A stretch of DNA of 64,000 nt. Source: Chloroflexota bacterium (GTDB taxonomy: Bacteria; Chloroflexota; UBA11872; UBA12225). Below, one piece after another: positions 8,395 through 16,342 of this stretch. The translations under genes were made by a program, and so were the position numbers. Within the stretch, counting starts at the first letter, position 1, and each line of letters begins with the position of its first letter. A model generated the notes under the pieces. The model saw only the letters and a program-made list of their open reading frames with translations. It did not search any database and had not been told where the DNA came from. Where the stretch lies: assembly GCA_030447525.1 (NCBI GenBank), contig JAUJOR010000011.1, forward strand, positions 1-64,000, read 5' to 3'.

Positions 8395-9537
8395 GTGAAG
8401 GTCGACCGGATCGACACCTTCTTGGCCAACACTGGGGGACGGAACCTGTGCTTCGTCAAGGTCTCTACGGACGAGGGGCTGTACGGGATCGGGGAGGCCT
8501 ACTCGGTGGGGCCGGACAAGGCCACCGAGGCGGCGATCCACGACTTCGAGGAATGGCTCAAGGGCCAGGACCCGCTGCGCATCGAGCACCTCTGGGCGCT
8601 GATGTACAACGGGACACGCTTTCCGCCCGGGCCGACGATCCTTGCCGCCCTCTCCGGGATCGAGCACGCCTTGTGGGACATCAAGGGCAAGGCCCTGGGC
8701 GTCCCCGTCTGGCAGCTCCTCGGCGGGGCGGTGCGTGACCGCGTCCGCGTCTACCAGAACCCTGGGGGGCGGACGCCGGAGGAGATGGCCGAGCGGGCGC
8801 TGGCCTTGATCGAGCGCTACGGCTACACCGCCCTCAAGCTGGGCCCGCACCCGCCGGGCTCGGAGCAGATGCCCTGGAACGCCGTCCTGCGGGGCGCCGC
8901 CGGGAGGATGAAGGCCGTGCGCGACGCCGTGGGGCCGGACGTGGACGTGGGACTTGACCCCCACGCCAAGATTTTCGAGCCGGTGCGGGCCCTGCAGATG
9001 GCCCAGGCCGTGGCCGAGTACAACCCCTACTTTTTCGAGGAGCCCATCCGCCCCGAGAACATCGACGCCATGGCCTCGTTCAAGCGCCAGTGCCCCATCC
9101 CGGTGGCCACCGGTGAGTGCCTTTACACCAAGTACGAGTTCCGTGACTTGATCGTGCGCCAAGGGGCGGACCTCATCCAGCCGGACGTGTGCCTGATGGG
9201 CGGGCTGCTGGAGATGAAGAAGGTGGCGGCGATGGCCGAGGCGCACTATGTGATGGTGGCGCCCCACAACCCCATGGGGCCGGTGGCGACGGCGGTGAAC
9301 GTGCACTTCTGCGCCTCAACGCCAAACGTTGCCGTGCTGGAGTACAACCCGGATGACCGCCCGCCGCGGCGAGATCTGGTCAAGGAGCCCCTGGTGGTCA
9401 AGGACGGCTACATCGAGCTGCCGGCCGGGCCGGGGCTGGGGATCGAGCTAGACGAAGGCGCGTTCCAGAAGTACCCCTACCGCTCCTGGCGCCGGACGAA
9501 CGCCGTCCGGCCCGATGGGTCGATCGCCTTCAACTGA
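8395..9537 (+). CDS. Enolase-superfamily dehydratase (mandelate racemase / galactonate dehydratase type)
   Basis: A 380-residue protein starting at GTG 8395 behind GGAGATGGG. The N-terminal capping domain contains 'GIGEAYS'; the C-terminal barrel has metal ligands in the 'DVGLDPHA', 'FFEEPIRPEN' and 'ATGECLY' segments and a late catalytic His region 'VAPHNPMGP'. This order and length match sugar-acid dehydratases such as D-galactonate dehydratase, which remove water from aldonic acids to give 2-keto-3-deoxy acids. The exact sugar acid is not assignable. It is preceded by an aldo/keto reductase in the same orientation, 150 bp away. Confidence 0.88.
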   Translation: MKVDRIDTFLANTGGRNLCFVKVSTDEGLYGIGEAYSVGPDKATEAAIHDFEEWLKGQDPLRIEHLWALMYNGTRFPPGPTILAALSGIEHALWDIKGKALGVPVWQLLGGAVRDRVRVYQNPGGRTPEEMAERALALIERYGYTALKLGPHPPGSEQMPWNAVLRGAAGRMKAVRDAVGPDVDVGLDPHAKIFEPVRALQMAQAVAEYNPYFFEEPIRPENIDAMASFKRQCPIPVATGECLYTKYEFRDLIVRQGADLIQPDVCLMGGLLEMKKVAAMAEAHYVMVAPHNPMGPVATAVNVHFCASTPNVAVLEYNPDDRPPRRDLVKEPLVVKDGYIELPAGPGLGIELDEGAFQKYPYRSWRRTNAVRPDGSIAFN

Positions 9538-9559
9538 CCGACCGATCGCTGCACCGCCC

Positions 9560-9589
9560 GGGGGTATCCGCAATCCGCGAGCTACCCCC
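9560..9589 (+). terminator. Weak hairpin after the dehydratase gene
   Basis: GGGGGTA (9560-9566) pairs with TACCCCC (9583-9589), 22 bp after the stop codon. No T-tract follows, so it may stabilise the 3' end rather than terminate by itself. Confidence 0.35.
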
Positions 9590-9647
9590 AGGCGCACGTC
9601 TTAGCTCTCTAGGACAGCCATCTGCCTGCGGCGTGCCTGCGTAGATA

Positions 9648-11204
9648 TTGGATGTGATCCGGCGCCGGCTCGTGCGACCCCCGTCCGCCCGCTTTGCCCC
9701 CGTCCGCTGTCTGCTCGTTCGCTTTGCCTTCGTGCTGGCGATTGGACTGGGACCGCTGGCCGCCAGGACGGCTCCGGTCGTCCCGGCGGTGGAGGGGGCC
9801 CAGGGGGCCCCCGTCGTCCCGGCGGTGCAGGGAGCCCTCCAAGCGGTGGAGGCGGAGCTAACGCTCCTGCTGGGGCGGTACGCCTCGCCATTAGACGGGG
9901 CTGCGCTGCTTGGCGCCGGCTGGCGTGGCGCGCTGGAAGCGGCTGACCCTGCCACGAGCTCCCCTGACACGAGCGATCCAGGGTCCGGTGAGGCTCCCTT
10001 TGCCCCCGACCGGGCTACGGCCTGGGCCGACTTCGTAGCGCGGTTCGAGGCCCTGGCCGCCAGGACGGGGGTGGAGCCGGGCGCGCTGGCGCAGGCCGCC
10101 AACCGGTCAATGGCCAGCAGCGTGGGGGACTGTCACACCTCGTACGCCGCGAGCCACGAGCGAGAGCTCCGTTCCGTGGACGCGAGCGAGCAGTACAGCG
10201 GGGTGGGGGCGATCGTAGCCGACGCCGGCACGTTCGAGCCGCGCCCGCCGGGGCCCGTCATCGTCCAGGTGATCGACGGCGGGCCGGCGCAGCGGGTGGG
10301 AGTACGTGCGGGGGACGCCGTGCTGGCGGTGGATGGCGAAGGGACGGCTGCGCTGAGCCCGGCGCGGCTGGTTGAGCAGGTGCGTGGGCCGGCCGGCTCG
10401 ACGGTGCGGCTGCGCCTCGACCGTCCCGGGGAGGCCGAGCCGCTGGAGGTGACCATGCAGCGGGAGGCGCTCGACGTACGCCCAGTGGAAGGGCGCCTCT
10501 TGAGTGTACCCGCCCTGCCCACCCCGACAGAGGCTCTCTTGCCGGGGCCTGACGTCCCGCTGCCTGACTCGCATCTGCAAACACGCCCTGCGCCGGCGGG
10601 GATGAGCTCCGGCGCGGGCAATGCGGTGCAGGTAGGGTACGTCGCGCTGCGGGAGTTCACCCACTCTGCCGAGGCGTCCTTGCCGGCGACCCTGGATGAG
10701 CTCCGTGACGCCGGGGCGACCCACTGGGTTCTTGATCTACGGGGCAACCGAGGGGGCAATCTCCAGACCTTTCATCGCCTGGCCAGCCTGTTTATTCAGA
10801 GCGGGACGCTGGCGGTGACGGTCGATCGATCCGGCGCCGAGGCGCCACTGCGGGCAGCCGGGGGGGCTTACCGGCCCTACGTTCAGCCCCTGGCGGTGCT
10901 CGTCGATGGTCAGTCGGCATCGGCCGCGGAGCTGCTGGCCGCCGATCTCCAGGAGTATGGCGCCGCCCGGCTGTTCGGCACGACCACGGCGGGGTGCTTT
11001 GGCACCAGCCGTCTGTTCCGCTTGCCGGATGGATCGGCGTTGTGGCTGACGGTGGGCGCGCTGCACAGCGGGCTGGCGCGGCGCAACGTGCACGGGGTGG
11101 GGCTGGCACCCGACGAGGTGGTGGCGCGCACGCGAGCAGACCTGGCCAGCGGCCACGATACGCCCCTCGTCCGTGCCCTGGCGTGGGTAACGCGAGGCGA
11201 GTAG
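9648..11204 (+). CDS. Secreted S41-family peptidase with PDZ domain
   Basis: About 518 residues starting at TTG 9648 (GTG 9654 is an alternative). An N-terminal arginine-rich leader and hydrophobic stretch ('FAFVLAIGLGPLAA') indicate export. A helical region with 'GDCHTSY' (like the DPHT motif of C-terminal processing peptidases) precedes a PDZ domain at about 200-285. The S41 core has 'DLRGNRGGNLQTF' and the nucleophile region 'GQSASAAELLAADLQEYG'. The position where CtpA-type enzymes carry the general-base Lys (in 'EKTFGKG') reads 'TTTAGCFG', with Cys. It may use the Ser-His type of mechanism known in tricorn-like relatives or have altered activity. Confidence 0.85.
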   Translation: MDVIRRRLVRPPSARFAPVRCLLVRFAFVLAIGLGPLAARTAPVVPAVEGAQGAPVVPAVQGALQAVEAELTLLLGRYASPLDGAALLGAGWRGALEAADPATSSPDTSDPGSGEAPFAPDRATAWADFVARFEALAARTGVEPGALAQAANRSMASSVGDCHTSYAASHERELRSVDASEQYSGVGAIVADAGTFEPRPPGPVIVQVIDGGPAQRVGVRAGDAVLAVDGEGTAALSPARLVEQVRGPAGSTVRLRLDRPGEAEPLEVTMQREALDVRPVEGRLLSVPALPTPTEALLPGPDVPLPDSHLQTRPAPAGMSSGAGNAVQVGYVALREFTHSAEASLPATLDELRDAGATHWVLDLRGNRGGNLQTFHRLASLFIQSGTLAVTVDRSGAEAPLRAAGGAYRPYVQPLAVLVDGQSASAAELLAADLQEYGAARLFGTTTAGCFGTSRLFRLPDGSALWLTVGALHSGLARRNVHGVGLAPDEVVARTRADLASGHDTPLVRALAWVTRGE

Positions 11205-11506
11205 GTTTCAGTCCCTGACGGGGCGGCGCCTCACCACCGCGGTGGCGCGGCCCCGATCCCGGGGCGAGGTCATCCTTCCCCCACCGCTACGCCCCACCGG
11301 CGGCGCCCCACCGCTAGGCCCCGCCGAGCACGACCGACGCGGGCCCGGACGTGCGACCTCTACACTTCTGCTACTTTGTTGGCGGGCCGGCACTCAAGGG
11401 CGTATACTTGATAGCGGCCGCGGTTCATGGATGCAGCACGTCCCAGCAGGGCTCAGGCGCTTACATACCCCGACCACAATCTGCATAAGGAAAGGGGGTG
11501 TGAGTG
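11205..11506. other. Intergenic region upstream of the zinc-ribbon gene
   Basis: About 300 bp with no gene-like reading frame. It contains a candidate promoter at 11379-11408 and a strong ribosome binding site just before 11507. Confidence 0.4.
11379..11408 (+). promoter_or_regulatory. Candidate sigma-70-type promoter for the zinc-ribbon gene
   Basis: TTGGCG (11379-11384) and TATACT (11403-11408) are separated by 18 bp in a region of lower GC content, about 100 bp upstream of the start codon at 11507. Assigned by eye only. Confidence 0.4.
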
Positions 11507-11938
11507 ATGAGCTTCCAGGATAAGATGCTGACGTGTCAGGACTGTGGCACGCAGTTCGTCTTTACAGCCAACGAGCAGGCATTCTACGCTGAGCGTGGGT
11601 TCTCTAACGAGCCCAAGCGTTGTGCACCGTGCCGGCAGAGCCGGAAATCTACCCGCGGGTCTAGCGGGTATGCCGGCAGTGACGGCGGCGACGCCTATGC
11701 ATCCGGCGGCGGCTACTCGTCCGGTGGCGGTGGCGGCAGCTACGGCGGCGGCTACTCGTCCGGTGGCGGTCAGGGCGGCCAGCGTGAGATGCATACGGTT
11801 ACCTGCAGCTCCTGTGGCGGCGAGGCACGTGTGCCGTTCGTGCCGCGGGGCGATCGGCCGGTGTACTGCAGCGACTGCTTTAGCCAGCAGCGCGGTGGCA
11901 GTGGCGGTGGTGGCTACAGCCGCGCCGGGCGGTACTAG
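11507..11938 (+). CDS. Double zinc-ribbon protein with glycine/serine-rich linker
   Basis: A 143-residue protein. The N-terminal ribbon has 'LTCQDCGTQFVFT' and 'RCAPCRQSRK', the pattern of the probable zinc-ribbon family found widely in Chloroflexota and Firmicutes. A glycine/serine/tyrosine-rich linker (about residues 55-95) contains two copies of 'GGGYSSGGG'. A second ribbon follows with 'TCSSCGGEARVPF' and 'VYCSDCFSQQ', then a short glycine-rich tail. AAGGAAAGGGGG lies just upstream, and a strong terminator sits after the gene, so it is likely monocistronic and well expressed. Nucleic-acid binding is plausible; no function is established here. Confidence 0.85.
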   Translation: MSFQDKMLTCQDCGTQFVFTANEQAFYAERGFSNEPKRCAPCRQSRKSTRGSSGYAGSDGGDAYASGGGYSSGGGGGSYGGGYSSGGGQGGQREMHTVTCSSCGGEARVPFVPRGDRPVYCSDCFSQQRGGSGGGGYSRAGRY

Positions 11939-12274
11939 CGCCCGGTCCACGCCGCCGTTAGCACGACTGTCCTGCCGGGGCGACCACCCTCGTGTCGGTT
12001 GTGCGGCGCGTGGTGGTCCCGCGTTCAGGCGAATTGGGCGCACGGGGCTGGTCTCTCCAGCCCCGTGCGCCTTTGTTTGTCCGGTACACTCTGGGTGCGC
12101 CACCTAAGAGACGAAGGCGCCCCTGTCTCCACCGGTAGCCGGCTCCCCCTGCGCCCGTCGCTCGCGGGACCGGCCAGCCAACCGGTCGTAAGGGACAGCA
12201 GTCCCGAGGAAGACAGACACCGGGCGCGACTGTAGAGTGGGCGTGAGTCGTCAGCGAGAGGAGGTGAGAGCCAG
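11939..12274. other. Intergenic region between zinc-ribbon gene and rpsU
   Basis: Contains the strong terminator at 12037-12078, a small GGGAC/GTCCC hairpin near 12185-12205, and the ribosome binding site GAGGAGGTGAG ahead of 12275. No gene is seen. Confidence 0.5.
12037..12078 (+). terminator. Rho-independent terminator of the zinc-ribbon gene
   Basis: A perfect 15-bp GC-rich stem (GGCGCACGGGGCTGG at 12037-12051 with its complement at 12057-12071), a 5-base loop TCTCT, and then TTTGTTT. It is the clearest intrinsic terminator in the window. Confidence 0.9.
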
Positions 12275-12592
12275 ATGTTCGTTTCGCTACGCGATGGTGA
12301 ATCTCAGGAGGGTCTGCTCAAGCGCTTTCAGCGGAGCGTGCAGAACTCCGGGCTGCTGCGCGAGGTCAAAGCCAAGCGGTTCTTCATCTCCAACGGGGAG
12401 AAAGCCCGCATCGCGGCCCGCAAGTCGGCCGCTCGGCACCGGCGCCGGGCGCGTAAGGAGGCCGGCCTCGAGACCGGTACGCCCGGTGGTCCTCGGCGTC
12501 GCGGTCCCGGTGGGCCCGGCGGTCCGGGTGGGCCTGGCGGTCCGGGTGGGCCTGGAGGGCCCGGTGGCCCGATGGGGCCCGGCCGGAGGTAG
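12275..12592 (+). CDS. rpsU: Ribosomal protein bS21 with Gly-Gly-Pro tail
   Basis: A 105-residue protein. Residues 1-65 are a complete bS21 ('ESQEGLLKRFQRSVQ', 'LLREVKAKRFF', then a basic 'RKSAARHRRRARK' end). bS21 is normally 57-75 residues; here about 35 residues are added, a run of GGP repeats flanked by arginines and ending in PMGPGRR. The ribosome binding site GAGGAGGTGAG precedes the ATG. bS21 is a small-subunit protein near the anti-Shine-Dalgarno end of 16S rRNA and helps initiation. The tail might interact with RNA or other proteins, which is inference. A hairpin follows the gene. Confidence 0.9.
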   Translation: MFVSLRDGESQEGLLKRFQRSVQNSGLLREVKAKRFFISNGEKARIAARKSAARHRRRARKEAGLETGTPGGPRRRGPGGPGGPGGPGGPGGPGGPGGPMGPGRR

Positions 12593-12631
12593 GTAGCACT
12601 GGTAGCTCTCGAAGACAGGCGCCTGGGGCGT

Positions 12632-12669
12632 AAGGGCGGGCTTCGCGATTCGTAGCGGGGCCCGCCCTT
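12632..12669 (+). terminator. Hairpin after rpsU
   Basis: AAGGGCGGGC (12632-12641) pairs with GCCCGCCCTT (12660-12669) across an 18-base loop. The tail is GCGTTTCC, so the T-tract is weak. Confidence 0.55.
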
Positions 12670-12700
12670 GCGTTTCCGGCCCCGGCATTGCCCGGCCGGC

Positions 12701-12760
12701 AGCAAGGGCTCGAGGAGCAAGGGCTCGAGGAGCAAGGGCTCGAGGAGCAAGGGCTCGAGG
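12701..12760 (+). repeat. Four tandem copies of a 15-bp repeat in the leader of a dehydrogenase gene
   Basis: AGCAAGGGCTCGAGG is repeated at 12701-12715, 12716-12730, 12731-12745 and 12746-12760 without change, followed by a partial copy (AGCAGGGGAAATC) and the ATG at 12774. The junctions create CGAGGAGCAAGG, so each copy carries a Shine-Dalgarno-like GAGGAG. Confidence 0.95.
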
Positions 12761-12773
12761 AGCAGGGGAAATC

Positions 12774-13895
12774 ATGGCCCGATTCGTCTTTGCCCGCAGC
12801 CCGGACCTGGAGCGTAGCTGGCCCTTCCTCCACCAGCGCCTCGTGGAGCGCCTGGCCCTGTTGGGCGAAGTGGAGGTGGTGCAGGTGAGGCGTGGCCAGC
12901 CCATTGAGGCGCACGCCGACCTCAGCATGGTGGATGCCGTTGCCCTCTTCGGCGGGCAGCTGACAGAGGCGTGCGTCGCCCGCGCGCCGGCTCTCAAGGC
13001 GGTGGGCTGTAACACAGACAACACCGGGCACGGGCTTCCTTTGGAGGCCCTCCGGGGACGTGGTGTCCCGGTCATCGACACGACGCGCGCCTGGGGGCAG
13101 TCGGTGGCGGAGCTGGCCCTCGGTCTTGCCGTGGCCGCCCTACGCCGCATCCCGCAATGGCACGCTGAGCTGGCCAGCGGGGCGCCGTCCTTTGAGTACC
13201 AGGCCGGTCAGTACTGCGACGCCACCGGGTTCGCCAACGGGGAGCTGGGGACGAAGCGCGTCGGCGTAATTGGGCTGGGGCAGATCGGGGGCCGGGTCGC
13301 CCGCTGGTGTGTCGCTCTAGGGGCGGACGCCAGGACGGGCCCGGAGCAGCCGGGGCCGGAGCCGGGCAGCCGGTCTGATCCCCCGCCCCTTGGACCACCC
13401 CGCCTGGCGGGGAGCGTCAGCGGTTACGACCCTTACCTGCCGGAGGGGTTGGCCGAGCACTGGGGGGTGCGTCGGGTGGATATAGACACGTTGGTGGACG
13501 AGAGCGAGGTGGTGTTCGTTACCGTCCCGCCGACGCCGACGGCGAAGCACCTCCTGGACGCCGGGCGCATCGCCCGCCTGGGTCGGGGGACGCTGGTGGT
13601 GATCGTGACCCGCGCCCATGCGGTGGACATGAGTGCCCTGCGGGAGCGTATCGTGGCCGGTGAGATCGCCGCCGCGCTGGACGTCTACGACGTGGAGCCC
13701 CTGCCCGTGGACGACACGCTGCGTGGCCGTCCTAACGTGGTACACACGCCACATATCGCCGGCCGGACGCGCGACGCGAATCTCCGCACGGCAGACCTGA
13801 TCGCCGATGACTTCGCCCGCGTCCTGCACGGCGACCGACCGCAGCACGAGCTAACAGAGGGGGCCATCCGGGCCCGCCTGGGGGCGCCGCCGTAA
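12774..13895 (+). CDS. D-2-hydroxyacid dehydrogenase, with proline-rich insert
   Basis: A 373-residue NAD-dependent dehydrogenase of the phosphoglycerate dehydrogenase-like family. The nucleotide-binding glycine motif is 'VIGLGQIGGRVARW' near residue 165. Normally the following strand ends in an Asp-containing 'GYDPY' about 15-20 residues later; here an insert of about 27 residues rich in Pro, Gly and Arg (13331-13405) separates them. The catalytic His region reads 'VHTPHIAGRTRDA'. The usual Arg position after 'VTRA' and the acidic partner in 'DVYDVEPLP' are present. It is one of three such dehydrogenases in the window. A tandem repeat precedes it and an IS1380-type element follows it. The substrate is unknown. 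Confidence 0.85.
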   Translation: MARFVFARSPDLERSWPFLHQRLVERLALLGEVEVVQVRRGQPIEAHADLSMVDAVALFGGQLTEACVARAPALKAVGCNTDNTGHGLPLEALRGRGVPVIDTTRAWGQSVAELALGLAVAALRRIPQWHAELASGAPSFEYQAGQYCDATGFANGELGTKRVGVIGLGQIGGRVARWCVALGADARTGPEQPGPEPGSRSDPPPLGPPRLAGSVSGYDPYLPEGLAEHWGVRRVDIDTLVDESEVVFVTVPPTPTAKHLLDAGRIARLGRGTLVVIVTRAHAVDMSALRERIVAGEIAAALDVYDVEPLPVDDTLRGRPNVVHTPHIAGRTRDANLRTADLIADDFARVLHGDRPQHELTEGAIRARLGAPP

Positions 13896-13972
13896 TGCAA
13901 TCGACGAAAGGGCGCCCGGGGCCAGCGTAGAAGACTGCACCGCTGTGGCGATACCTAGCTGGCGATGCCTAG

Positions 13973-15424
13973 CCTGGATTATTCACGCGTAGACGGAACG
14001 TGACAGCGGGACACCCCTGTTGGTATCGGTGCTGGTGACGAACCGACGCCGATCCAAGGAGGTGCCCCGCCGTGGTGCAGTCTGCCATATCTGCGCCCCA
14101 GCGACGACGCACTTTGCCGCGCCGGCTGTGCCCGCCGAGTTGCGCTCGAGGCTCGCTTTGATGGGGGCCGGCTCACGTCGGATGGGGGCTGCCCTGGCTG
14201 GGCGAGGCCGAGGCGACCCTGGGGCTGTGCGCCGCCTTCGGGGCGCTGGTGCCCGAATGGCGCCGGGGGCCGGTGCGGCACTCCTGGAGGCGCTGGTGCG
14301 CCAGCGGGTGTTCCAGATCGCCTGTGGGTACGAGGACCAGGACGACGCCGACACCCTACGGACGGATCCGCTGCTCAAGCTGGTCTGTGGTCGCCTGCCG
14401 GAGAGCGGGGCCGACCTGGCCAGCCAGCCGACCTTCTCCCGGCTGGAGAATGCCCCGAACGGGCCAGCGTGCTACCGCTTGGCGCGGGCCCTGCTGGCCG
14501 TCTACCTGCAGGAGCGGGAGCGCACGGGCATCCCCCGGCGGATCCTGCTGGACGTCGACGGGACGGACGATCCGACCCACGGGCACCAGGAGGGCACGGC
14601 GTACCATGGCTACTATCGCCAGCACATGTACCACCCGTTGCTGGTCTTCGACGGCGAGACCGACCACCTCCTCACGGCGGTGCTCCGGCCGGGCAACGCC
14701 CACGAGAGCGCGGGGCGGTGGCCATCTTGCGCGGCTCGTCCACGCGCTACGCGAGCGCTGGCCGGGCGTGCGCTCGAACTGCGGGCGGACAGTGGCTTCG
14801 CCGTCCCCGCGCTCTATGACTACTGCGACCAGGAAGGCCTCGCCTACACGATCGGCCTGATCCCTAACCCCCGCCTGGAAGCTGTGGCCGCGCCCCTCCT
14901 GGCCGAGGCCCAGCGCAACAGGTCGACACCGGGGCCGAGAAGGTGGGCTGGCGGGAGAGGTGCGCTACCAGGCGGGCAGTTGGCCACGCGCGCGCGCGTC
15001 GTCTACAAGGCCGAAGCGCTGGTCGAAGGGCCTAACACCCGCTTCGTGGTCACCACCCGCACGGCCCCACCCTTGGCCGTCTACGACTGGTACGTCGACC
15101 GCGGCGAGCCCGAGCTGTGGATCAAGGACCTCAAGCGCGCCTGCTTCGCCGATCGCCTCTCGTGCCACCGCTTCGCCGCCAACCAGTTCCGCCTCCTGCT
15201 CCACGCCGCCGCCTACTGGCTCCTGGACACCCTGCGGCGCTGGCTGTGCCAGCTGGGCGTGGCCCGCCTCCAACTCGATACCGTGCGCCTGCGCCTGCTC
15301 AAGATCGGCGGACGCGTGCAGGAATGGCTCACCCGCGTCCGCTTGCACCTCGCCAGCAGTCATCCTAGCGAGCCCCTCTGGAGGCTCCTCGCCACTCGGC
15401 CGGGCCGGCCGTGAATAATCCAGG
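13973..15424 (+). mobile_element. IS1380-family insertion sequence
   Basis: A 1452-bp element with perfect 15-bp terminal inverted repeats (CCTGGATTATTCACG and its complement) and a 4-bp target duplication CTAG (13969-13972 and 15425-15428). Ends beginning CCTGG and a 4-bp duplication fit the IS1380 family, as does the transposase. It lies directly on the stop codon of the convergent NHL-repeat gene: TAG is part of the CTAG target, so the stop is kept on both sides. The 144-bp element at 5021-5164 has the same ends. Confidence 0.92.
14020..15414 (+). pseudogene. IS1380-family transposase with several frameshifts
   Basis: A nominally open frame covers most of the element, but expected IS1380 residues alternate between frames. 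The N-terminal 'FDGGRLTSDGG' is in a second frame near 14140-14190, and 'GLPWLGEAEATLGL' in a third near 14190-14260. 'LVHALRERWPGV' (about 14730-14770) and 'EVRYQAGSWPRAR' (about 14955-15000) are out of frame too. The in-frame core is recognisable: 'QIACGYEDQDDADTLR', 'LLDVDGTDDPTHG', 'YRQHMYHPLLVFDGET', 'LELRADSGFAVPALYD' and 'ELWIKDLKRACFADRLS', which hold the DDE residues. The shifts cancel overall, so a protein could be made, but with garbled stretches. Consensus error in a multicopy element is an alternative. Confidence 0.8.
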
Positions 15425-16342
15425 CTAGCTCTGGGCCCCCACCATGCGGATGCGGTTGTTGTCGGTGTCGGCGATATAGATGTTGCCGGCGTTGTCCACC
15501 GAGACGGCGCGCGGGGCCCGCAACGTGGCCGCGGTGGCCGGCCCGCCGTCGCCGCCCTCGCCGGCCGCGCCGGTACCGACCACGGTGCTGATCACGCCGT
15601 CGGCGGTGACGCGGCGGATACGGTTATTCAGGGTGTCGGCGATATACAAGGTACCACCGGGACCAAAGGCGAACCCGTCGGGCCCGTTCAGCTGGGCCCC
15701 CACGGCCTGTCCACCGTCTCCGGCGAACCCGCCGATGCCCCCGCTGCCGGCGACGATCGACACGTTCCCGTTGCGGTCGATGCGGCGGATGACGGCGTTG
15801 CCGGTGTCGGCGAAGTAGACGTTGCCGTCAGGCCCCACCTTGACCTCCGAGGGCTGGAACAGCTCGACGCCGCTGCCGCCGATGTTGTCGCCGTTGTCGC
15901 CGTACGAGCCGGTGCCGGCGAGGCTGAAGATGTTCCCGCTGGGGTCTACCCGACGGATGCGGCTATTGAAGGAATCGGCGATGTAGATTGTCCCGTCCGG
16001 GGCGACGGCAACGCCGGAGGGGGAGTTCAGGGGCTCTTGCGTCGCCGGCTGGCCCTCGGGGCTGTAGCCGGTCTCGTTCTGGTAGTCCGAGCGGCCCGTG
16101 CCGGCCACGGTGGTAATCAGGCCCCTTCTAAGGGTGCCGTCAGGCCCGGGGCTCACCTTGCGGATTTTGTGCGCCCCGCGGTCGGCAATGTAGAGGCTCC
16201 CGTCAGGGCCCAGGGCCAGGCCGGTGGGCCAGGCCAGGTTGGCCTCGGTGGCGATGATGTTGTCCGGCTCGAAGGTGCCCCCGCGGTTGCCGCTCCCGGC
16301 GACGACGTCACCGAACGAGCCGTCAGGGTTGATCTTGCGCAC
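15425..16342 (-). CDS. NHL-repeat protein, possibly 5'-truncated
   Basis: About 305 residues forming five or more NHL-type beta-propeller blades, each with the pattern 'GPDGxLYIADTxNxRIRRV'. Such propellers mediate protein or ligand contacts and are often extracellular in Chloroflexota. The GTG start at 16342 lies inside a blade: the codons just upstream still read 'APDGSLYIADSDRSVV' but hit a stop about 60 bp further on, and neighbouring frames look related. The N-terminus is therefore probably lost by frameshift or deletion, with no visible signal peptide. The 3' end is complete: the stop TAG coincides with the target site of the adjacent IS. Confidence 0.65.
   Translation of the reverse strand: MRKINPDGSFGDVVAGSGNRGGTFEPDNIIATEANLAWPTGLALGPDGSLYIADRGAHKIRKVSPGPDGTLRRGLITTVAGTGRSDYQNETGYSPEGQPATQEPLNSPSGVAVAPDGTIYIADSFNSRIRRVDPSGNIFSLAGTGSYGDNGDNIGGSGVELFQPSEVKVGPDGNVYFADTGNAVIRRIDRNGNVSIVAGSGGIGGFAGDGGQAVGAQLNGPDGFAFGPGGTLYIADTLNNRIRRVTADGVISTVVGTGAAGEGGDGGPATAATLRAPRAVSVDNAGNIYIADTDNNRIRMVGAQS

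Noticed and set aside
7303..9306. 667-residue minus-strand frame
   Set aside because: It spans two well-supported plus-strand genes (aldo/keto reductase and dehydratase) and has no motif of its own.
12701..12760. Possible CRISPR array
   Set aside because: The 15-bp units are directly adjacent with no spacers, and no cas genes are present.
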